Assembly: GCF_024323335.1 (NCBI RefSeq)
Contig: NC_066585.1
Coordinates: forward strand, 338,955,346-339,019,345
Direction of reading: 5' to 3'
From: Lathyrus oleraceus
Lineage: Eukaryota; Streptophyta; Magnoliopsida; Fabales; Fabaceae
DNA: 64,000 bases
Of the stretch, positions 56,656-64,000 are shown piece by piece. Position 1 is the first letter of the stretch, and each line of letters starts with the position of its first letter. The translations under genes were made by a program, and so were the position numbers. Below the pieces are notes generated by a model, which was not told the origin of the DNA, did no database searches, and saw only the letters and a list, made by a program, of their open reading frames with translations.

Positions 56656-58077
56656 TGGGGGTGATTAAGTTCGGTGACATGCCAAATGTGGCAATTAACC
56701 CATTTCCTGAGCATGGGGCAGTAAATATGATTACCGAAGATGAGAACTTGATTATGGATGTCCTGAAAGTAAAGACTCCATTAGTGCCTGTGCACCTCAA
56801 GTTGTTCAAGGCCTGTATTCTAAAGCAAAATCATGAGAAGTGTTCTATTTGTTTGAGGGACTCTAAAGGTTTCTTTGATGTGCAGAAAGATATACAGATG
56901 CTGATTTCCAACAGTGTAATACAAGTTAGTGGAAATAAAAATAACGATGAAGTATCTGTCACAGTGCCTATCTTCAATAAACCCAAGGCTTTGGAGATAT
57001 TTTGCCCGCCCAGAGAAAATACACCTTCTGCCGAATCTACTAAGCGCTTGGACATCAAAATGCCATCTCCTTTCCACTATAAATCTGATAAAGCTGTACC
57101 GCGGGGGTACGAACCCACTATCACCGTGAATGGTGTTGAGAAACCATTTGTCAACAACAAAGTTGTCACTAATATTTCCGATGCAAGCGGTCTCACAAGA
57201 AGCGGTAGGATTTTCACTCCTGCTAATCTTTGAGGTGGTAAGCCTGTGGTCGAGAAGCCTGACAATGGTAAATCTCCATTGGTCATTCCTAAGAGTAGAC
57301 CCATACAAGATGTCGAGGCTGAAGAGTTTTTGCGCCTGATACGTAAGAGTGATTATAAGGTGGTGGATCAACTTCTTCAAATCCAGCAAAGATACTGTTA
57401 TGGCTTTGCTCTAAAACTCTGAAGCGCACCGTAAGGCTCTGTTGAAAGTCTTGGGGCAAGCCTATGTAAATATAGATGTCACGGTTGATCAGTTTGACCA
57501 TGTAGTTGGAAACATTATGTCTTGCAACACACTAAGCTTTTCTAACAATGAGTTGCCCGCTGAGGGTAAAAACCATAACAACGCTCTCTACATATCCATG
57601 GGATATGAAAAAGATTCTCTTTCACGTGTTTTGGTTGATAATGGCTCTTCTTTCAATATGATGCTAAAGATTACTCTTGCCAAGTTGTTCTATACTGGTG
57701 CTGCTATCATACCAAGCGAGGTTGTTGTGAAGGCCTTTGATGGTTCTAGGAGGACTGTAATGGGTGAAATTGTCTTACCGATGATGGTTGGTTTGTAGCA
57801 GTTTCAAACTCTTATCCAGGTGATGGATATTAATCTTGGTTACAGTTGTCTGCTTGGGAAACCGTGGATTCATGACGCAGGCGCCGTCACATCCACCTTG
57901 CACCAAAAATTGAAATTCGACCGAAATGGAAAGCTTTCTATTATTTATGGTGAGCAAGTCCTGATGATCGGTCAATTATCTGCTTTTAGATACATTAACA
58001 TAGAAGAGGACGCTGTCATCACCCAATTTCAAGGGCTTGAGATTTCAAATGCAGTGCGAATTATGGACCTCGATTAG
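56649..58077 (+). pseudogene. Ogre C gag end, linker and protease, inactive
   Basis: The 194-codon open stretch 56649-57233 (IKFGDMPNVAINPFPEHGAV, LTRSGRIFTPANL) keeps the part A lost. A stop (57231-57233) and a frame change lead to 57442-57798 (KVLGQAYVNIDVTVDQFDH) with protease active site VLVDNGSSFNMM, where Thr of DTG is Asn (57640-57642). A stop (57796-57798) follows, then YSCLLGKPWIHDAGAVTSTL up to 58077. It differs from A's defect (DTN), so the two proteases decayed independently at the active site. Confidence 0.8.
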
Positions 58078-58361
58078 GAGGATAAGGTGGGAACTTCTAT
58101 GGCATCTTTGAAAGATGCGCAGCAAGTCGTGGCCAAACCTTGGGTTGGGGCAAGATTATGCAACTCAGTGATAACAAAGACCATAGTAGGTTAGGGTTTA
58201 ATCCCTATGAGAAGTCGACCAAGGCATCGAGGACTATTCAAGAGGTGAAGCTGCTTTTTGAGGCATTTAGAAGCGGCGGGTTTATGGACCATTCATGTGA
58301 TATCCTACAAGATGATGTTGATGAAGGACCAAACTTTGTAGCGAGAGGAGGATCAAGCTAG
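58078..58361 (+). pseudogene. Post-protease G-patch-like segment (C)
   Basis: LGWGKIMQLSDNKDHSRLGF (58140-58200), the same module as 20443-20685 in A. It is linked to the protease through DAQQVV in another frame. Confidence 0.55.
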
Positions 58362-58690
58362 ATGACTCCTAATTGTACATATGTAGATATTCCCAAAGTC
58401 ATGCATGTGTTAGAGTAATATGTTTTTCTATTTTTTCTATTTTTCAAAAGTTTCCCTCTGCTTTGCCCAAGGCAGAGGTGTTTTTGTTTGGTATTCATGA
58501 ATTTTGTTGCAACTCTTAATAGCATAAATAAAAGTTCATTTTGATTTCAATTGTGTCTTTTTCCTTTTTCCTTTATTTGGAAAAATTTGGTAAAGTAAAT
58601 AAAACTTTCAAAAATATAATGACAAACTTTTATCTGCATGTGCAATTTATTTCGATCAGTTTCTAAAAATTAAAAACATAAATGCATGTG
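58362..58690 (+). other. PRO-RT spacer, probably the Ogre pol intron (C)
   Basis: Non-coding, matches 20686-21010 of A. Acceptor-like ATTTATTTCAG of A reads ATTTATTTCGATCAG here, and GTGTAG reads GTGCAT, so splice sites may be damaged. Confidence 0.5.
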
Positions 58691-60840
58691 CATATTTCTC
58701 AACAAACCAATTGAACGCAATGACCTTGGGCCCTCTCCCGACTTTAAATTCACAGTGTATGAAGTAGAGGAAGAATAGTTTGAAGAGATTCCAGATGAAA
58801 TTTCCAGATTGCTAGAACAAGAGGACAAGACTCTCGAGCCCTACAAAGAGCCGATGGAATTGATCAACTTGGGCATCGAGGAAGATAAGAAGGAAGTGCG
58901 AATTTGGGCATTACTCGATCTGATGTGAAGCACAGGTTGACAACACTTCTAAGAGAATATTTTAATGTGTTTGCTTGGTCCTGCCAAGACATGCCAGGGT
59001 TGGACACTGATATCGTTGAACACAAGCTGCGACTCCGGCCCGAATGCCCACCTGTGAAGCAAAATCTAAGAAGAACTCATCCTGACATGTCTGTCAAAAT
59101 CAAAGAAGAAGTGCAAAAACAAATTGATGTTGGGTTTCTGATCACATCTATATATCCCCAATGGATTGCCCATATTGTGCCTGTACCGAAGAAGGATGGA
59201 AAGGTTAACTATAGGGATCTAAACAGAGCCAACCCGAAGGATGACTTCCTTCTACCTCACATAGACATGTTAGTAGACAATACTGCGAAATTCAGTGTCT
59301 TTACATTTATGGATGGTTTCTCCGGATATAACAAGATCAAAATGGCGTAAGATGACATGGAAAAAACAACGTTTATCACCCCGGGGGAACATTCTGTTAT
59401 AGAGTGATGCCTTCCAGATTGAAGAACGCTGCTGCAACATACGAGACGACCATGATGACCCTATTCCATGACATAATGCATAAATAGATCGAGGTTTATG
59501 TGGATGATATGACAGCCAAATCTCAAACTAAGGTAGACCACTTGGATCATCTTTTGAAACTGTTTAAGCGCTTGAGAAAATATCAGCTTCGTCTAAATCC
59601 CAACAAATGCACATTTAGGGTAGGGTCTGGTAAGTTACTTGGTTTCATTATCAGTCAGAGGGGTATTGAGGTGGACCCCGATAAAGTAAAAGCTATAAGA
59701 GATATGCCTGCACCAAAGACAGAAAAACAAGTCCAAGACTTACTTGGAAGGTTGAATTACATTTCTAGGTTTATCTCGAATATGACTGCAACCTGCTCTC
59801 CGATCTTCAAGCTGTTTAGAAAAGATCAAGCTGTGGTATGGAACAAAGACTGTCAAAATGCTTTTGATAAGATCAAAGAATATTTGTAAGAGCCTCCCAT
59901 CCTGCTTCCCCCTGTTAAGGGTAGATCTTTGATAATATATCTTATCGTGCTCGATGAATCAATGGGTTGTATCCTTGGTCAACAAGATGAGATGAGTAAC
60001 AAAGATCACGCAATTTACTATTTGAGCAAGAAGTTCACAGATTGTGAGACAAGGTACTCGATGCTTGAGAAAACATGTTATGCACTAGCATGGGTTGCCA
60101 AGCGCCTTCGCTAATACATGGTAAATCATACTACTTTGTTGATCTCGAGAATGGATCCAATCAAGTATATCTTTGAGAAGCCTGCGCTGACCGAACGGAT
60201 TGCTCGTTGGCAAATTCTATTATCAGAGTATGATATTGAGTATCACACCTAAAAAACTATCAAAGGGAGTATCCTCGCTGATTATTTGGCACATCAGTTT
60301 GTTGAGGATCCTCAATCTGTGCAGTTTAACTTTCCTGATGAAGATGTTATGGCTTTGAGAATGAAAGACAATGATGAGCCACCTATTGAAGAAGGTCCCG
60401 AGCATGGATCCATTTGGGGTTTAATGTTCGACGGTGCTGTCAACACATATGGACATGGCATAAGAGTTGTAATTATTACTCCTCGAGGTTCACATATACC
60501 TTTCACAGCAAGGGTAGATTTTGATTGCACCAACAACATTGTAGAGTACGAGGCATGCATCCTTGGTTTGGAAGAGGCTATTGATATGCGTATCAAATTT
60601 CTTGAAGTGTTCGGTGACACGACTCTTATCATCAATCAGATTAAAGGAGAGTGGGAAACTGGTCATCCAGGTTTGATCCCATACAGAGATTATGACAGAA
60701 AATTGTCTACTTTCTTTACTAAAGTAGAATTCCATCACATCCCTCGAGACGAGAACTAGATAGCAGATGCTCTTGCTACATTGCCCTCCATGTATAAGGT
60801 GAGTTTTCATAGAGAAGTGCATTTCATCACTATCTAGACA
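58691..60840 (+). pseudogene. Ogre C reverse transcriptase, RNase H and second RNase H, degraded
   Basis: Acidic linker, then RT: TDIVEHKLRLRPECPPVKQN, VPVPKKDGKV with a 7-codon loss before NYRDLN (near 59202), FMDGFSGYNKIKMA, stop at 59348. The catalytic loop VYVDDM is intact (YVDD at 59497-59508), followed by LNPNKCTFRVGSGKLLGFII. Gypsy RNase H 59930-60250 (ILGQQDEMSNKDHAIYYLSK, FTDCETRYSMLEKTC) with stops near 60112 and 60250. The second RNase H (60410-60780: MFDGAVNTYGHGIRVVI, VEYEACILGLEEA, FGDTTLIINQIKGEW) has the expected acidic residues DG, E, D. Stops at 59486 and 60759. Better preserved than A at the RT active site. Confidence 0.85.
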
Positions 60841-62083
60841 TGTGATAAACTTGTATATATCTTCAATGCTGAAGATGTGACTGATGAGAAGCCGTGGTTC
60901 TACGATATCAAGTGTTTTCTTGATAAGCAAGAGTACCCGCTTGGGGCGTCTAACAGAGATAAGAAGACCTTGAGGCGATTGTCAGTTGATTTCTTCTTAA
61001 ATGGGGAGGTGCTCTACGAAAGAAACTTTGACATGGTCTTGCTCAGATGCGTGGACATACACGAAGCAGACATGTTAATGTTAGAAGTACATGAAGGGTC
61101 TTTTGGCACACATACTAATGGATATTCTATGGCAAGAAAGATGCTCAGAGCTGGTTATTATTGGCTGACTAAGGAGTCAGATTGTTACCAGTATGCTAGA
61201 AAATGCCATAAATGTCAGATATATGCAGACAGAATACACGTACCTCCTACACCTTTGAATGTGATGTCTTCACCGTGGCCCTTTGCAATGTGGGGCATTG
61301 ATATGATAAGTATGATTGAAACGAAGGCGTCTAATGGACATCGATTTATTCTTGTGGCAATTGATTACTTCACTAAATGTGTTGAAGTCGCATCATATGC
61401 AAATGTTACTAAGCAGGTGGTAGTCAGATTCTTGAAGAACAATATCATCAGTAGGTATGGTGTGCTGAGCAAGATCATCATATATAATGGGTCTAATTTG
61501 AATAACAATCTTGTCACCGAGTTGTGCGAAGAATTCAAGATTGAGCACCACAATTCTTTTCCTTACAGACCCAAGATGAATGGGGCAGTAGAAGCTACAA
61601 ACAAGCATATCAAGAAGATCCTTAAAAATATGGTTGTCACCTACAAGGATTGGCACGAGATGTTGCCATACGCTTTGCATGGATACCATACCTCAGTACG
61701 CACTTTAACTGGAACAACCCTCTTTTCTATTGTATATGGCATGGAAGCAGTACTTTCGATAGAAGTCTAGATCCCATCAATACGATTCTGGATGGAATCG
61801 AAGTTGACTGATGCAGAATCGTGTCAAGCCAGATATGATCAGTTGAATTTAACTGAAGAGAAGCGCCTCAAAGCTCTATGTCATGGTCAGTTGTACCAAC
61901 AACGGTTGAAGAAGGCTTTTTGACAAGAAGGTTAAATCTCGCATATTCATCGAAGGGGATCTTGTGCTAAAAAAGATCTTGCCCGGTCAACATGATGCTA
62001 GGGGCAAATGGATGCCAAACTATGGATGGAGAAAAGATTCTGCGTCTAGTCAACTCAGATGCAGTCAAGAAATACTATGCCTA
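60841..62083 (+). pseudogene. Ogre C integrase, nearly open but catalytically dead
   Basis: 297 codons open at 60877-61770. Pre-finger region KKTLRRLSVDFFLNGEVLYE, HHCC finger complete (VHEGSFGTHTNG, ARKCHKCQ), core with first Asp (WGIDMIS), second Asp replaced by Tyr (Tyr codon 61483-61485, as in A), Glu kept (VEATNKH). A TAG at 61768-61770 ends the frame. C-terminal homology continues with a 1-bp insertion (61919-61921) and a 59-bp deletion at 62022-62030 (AACTATG microhomology), ending near VNSDAVKKYYA (62083). Confidence 0.85.
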
Positions 62084-64000
62084 AAAATAAAAGAACACTC
62101 GATAAGTTGAAAACCTGAAAGGGCGACTTAATAAAAAAAGAGCAGTCCTGATGGATTGAAAACCCGAAAGGGTGGTCCAGTCAAAATGAAAGGGACAAAA
62201 ATAGAATAATCATCCTGGTAGATTGAATATCCCTTGGGGTAATCTACGCAAAACAAAGGGACAAATGACTAGTAACTGCATCTTGACAAGACTTCTATTG
62301 AAGACAGCTACTTTGTACCCGAGCATTCAAAGTAGGAGGGAGAATAATGGTCATTGTGATTCAATATAGCCCTTCTTAATTACCATTTTCCAATTTTGTA
62401 GAAATTCATGGAGTTCTGCCCTTTGCGAACTACCATTCTTGCAATAAAACTGAAATATATGCTCATATATGTTCTTACTTTTATTCTATGCAAAATTTTC
62501 TTTTATCTTTGATGTTAATTCTTGCAACAAAATTTTAAAATTATCTGTTGTTTTTCAAAATGAATTTGTTTCAAATAACTTGACACAGAATGATCGAAAG
62601 GACTTTATACTACTTATCCGAGATGATGGAATTGATCCTATGTCTTGATTCAACTTTTGAAAATTGTTGGGATCTGATTCAGTATGGCTACACACCGGGA
62701 TTAGTACTACCTTAATTAGTGATTCGCAAGCTTTCCGAAAGGCCATGTAATGGGGCATCCATTTTGATATCCATCGAGAAAAGATACCCGTATTCGTAAA
62801 ATCCTTCAAGTGTTTGTCGTTAGAAGTTGGATTGTATCCTCAGTAAAGTCCAAATGAATGCTAAAAGTGAATATTCTGTTCCCCGATAGCAACATCAGTC
62901 GGATCATATCTTTCCCTGACGAATTCTCGATTGCTTAAACCATGTCTTCCTCGGTGAAGTCTTGTGGGTTGCCAAAAGGTTGTATCCTCTCTTCCCCCAG
63001 CAGCTACATTGTTTAAACATAGAAATTGATCTATAAAATTCTTCAAACTTTTTCGTTGCTCGGAGTTTGATCATTTATTTTCCCTAGAGCGGTTGATGAT
63101 TGTAGAATTTCCCCAACGAAAGTAAATCATATCTCTTATTCCCATACAATGGCCAGGTTTTGCATAACCCAATAAAGGAACCAATGTCGAAGGATCTTTT
63201 TCCCATCAATTGGGACAATTTTTTATAGGAATTCCCTGTGGCACTGATAAATCTCACGAGATACTCCTCAATAGAGTCTCTGAATCCTCAATAGATCCAG
63301 TTTGGATATATCTTCGGCAGTTTTGGAAATTAATCTGTAAAATCCTTCGAGCCAAGTGGAAAGAAGTTGAATCTATGTCTTCCCCAAGCAGAATCGAGGA
63401 TTTCCATCATTATCCCCTAGCGAAGAGGGTGTATTCCCTTTACCTCCTCAAGTAGAGCAGAATTTGTTACACTGTTTTCCCAAGCATAATGGAGAGTGAT
63501 GCAACTCATTCCTAATGAAAAACATGATATATTGAATCCCCTGAAGTAGGCTTTCATGGATATATGAAGTGGCGGACCTCCTGTGTCGGAATTTACTCAT
63601 TACTGTCTCTTGTTGTCATTACCTTTTTATCGCGCCAGTTTTATCAGTATTTGCATAACATTTGCATGCATTAAACAATCATAATGCATCAGTAGAATCA
63701 TTACATAATTAAATCATTTTCAGATTCATATACATAATGGAGGAATAAACCATCCCCCACCGAATCATACTCTGGTAGATTTTCACATACATAGTGATTG
63801 ATCTCCCAAATTGAGTCAGTCTCATAAAGAGTCCTGGCAGAATCTTTCATCCCCACAAAATTCATTTATCTGCATCTGGGTTATGCTCTGTCAAATATCT
63901 TGTCTGGACTAATCTCTAATAGAGTCTTGTTTAATTCCTCTCCAAAATATAAAGAAGAAATATCCCTCGGTTTAGCTTGTTTCCTCAGCCAAAGTCTTGT
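62084..64000 (+). other. Ogre C 3' UTR (runs off window)
   Basis: Collinear with A's 3' UTR (25895-26695 joined to 45167-46285), with the uninterrupted B insertion site at 62881-62885. Two GAAAACCYGAAAGGG motifs at 62108-62122 and 62158-62172. Its 3' LTR is not reached. Confidence 0.8.
62555..62839 (-). CDS. Antisense open frame in Ogre C 3' UTR, function unknown
   Basis: Counterpart of 26365-26649: open on the minus strand over about 94 codons without ATG, with GIFSRWISKWMPHY and SHTESDPNNFQKLNQDIGS. It shares 72 of 84 residues with A by hand count. See the A entry for alternatives. Confidence 0.25.
   Translation of the reverse strand, partial: GYNPTSNDKHLKDFTNTGIFSRWISKWMPHYMAFRKACESLIKVVLIPVCSHTESDPNNFQKLNQDIGSIPSSRISSIKSFRSFCVKLFETNSF

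Larger units (their letters stand above)
8422..64000 (+). mobile_element. Ogre tandem A-C: LTR, internal A, LTR, internal C (runs off window), with Ogre B nested inside
   Basis: Three landmarks define it: an LTR starting TGTCATACCCC at 8422, a second LTR of the same family at 47657-52921, and a second full internal region (52922 to window end) of the same subfamily. After removing nested B (26696-45161), internal A is continuous from 13634 to 47656. The middle LTR is preceded by A's polypurine tract and followed by C's PBS, so it acts as 3' LTR of A and 5' LTR of C. No independent LTR or target duplication separates the copies. The element sits in minus-strand chromovirus sequence; the left flanking 5 bp are AACAA. 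The right end is outside the window. Confidence 0.8.

Noticed and set aside
56820..57389. Minus-strand 189-codon frame
   Set aside because: Antisense shadow of the gag-pro linker of Ogre C; the sense frame has family motifs, this one has none.
60490..60930. Minus-strand 146-codon frame
   Set aside because: Antisense of RNase H and the start of the integrase region.

Overview
The window is plant nuclear DNA made almost entirely of nested LTR retrotransposons. I see no host gene, tRNA, rRNA or CRISPR. The main elements are giant Ty3/gypsy elements of the Ogre (Tat) type. The evidence is LTRs of 4-6 kb, an extra ORF1 upstream of gag, a spacer between protease and reverse transcriptase where Ogre carries an intron, a second RNase H domain, and the primer-binding site TGGCGACTCTGTTGGGGA. 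Ogre density and the LTR styles suggest a legume of the pea/vetch/Lathyrus group (Fabeae). That assignment is inferred from family knowledge, not proven here.

Layout. (1) 1-6745: the 3' end of one Ogre, with 3' UTR, polypurine tract and a 6.06-kb 3' LTR carrying subrepeats. (2) 6746-8421: a minus-strand chromovirus-like Ty3/gypsy remnant (LTR, polypurine tract, integrase C-terminus with chromodomain-like tail), cut by the next element. (3) 8422 to the window end: an Ogre tandem of the form LTR - internal A - LTR - internal C, in which the middle LTR (47657-52921) serves both copies. The first LTR (8422-13633) has lost its 3' part and the PBS, and holds a 1.3-kb solo LTR (8526-9826, minus strand, TSD GAATC). 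A's ORF1 holds a second solo LTR (15370-16841, TSD GAATG). A's pol is broken by a truncated LTR (23193 to about 24833). (4) 26696-45161: a complete Ogre, B, inserted in A's 3' UTR. Its TSD is CCCCG/CTCCG, and copy C provides the empty site.

All coding regions are decayed. A and C share several disabling changes, including gag stop codons and loss of the same integrase catalytic aspartate. The tandem therefore probably copies an already defective ancestor, either by unequal LTR recombination or by recombination between sister insertions. B keeps an intact protease motif and integrase triad but has lost the whole RT-RNase H segment, with protease and integrase left in one frame. Elements B, A and C share the order leader, ORF1, splice-acceptor-like tract, gag, protease, (G-patch-like motif, spacer, RT, RNase H, second RNase H), integrase, a long repeat-rich 3' UTR and LTR.

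Recurrent themes are short deletions at 3-7 bp microhomologies, tandem repeats in 3' UTRs and LTRs, a conserved block just upstream of the LTR poly(A) signal in different LTR families, and a PBS-like motif inside the LTRs. Divergence values here are hand counts on short stretches, about 8% between A and C over one 255-bp stretch. No alignment or database search was run.
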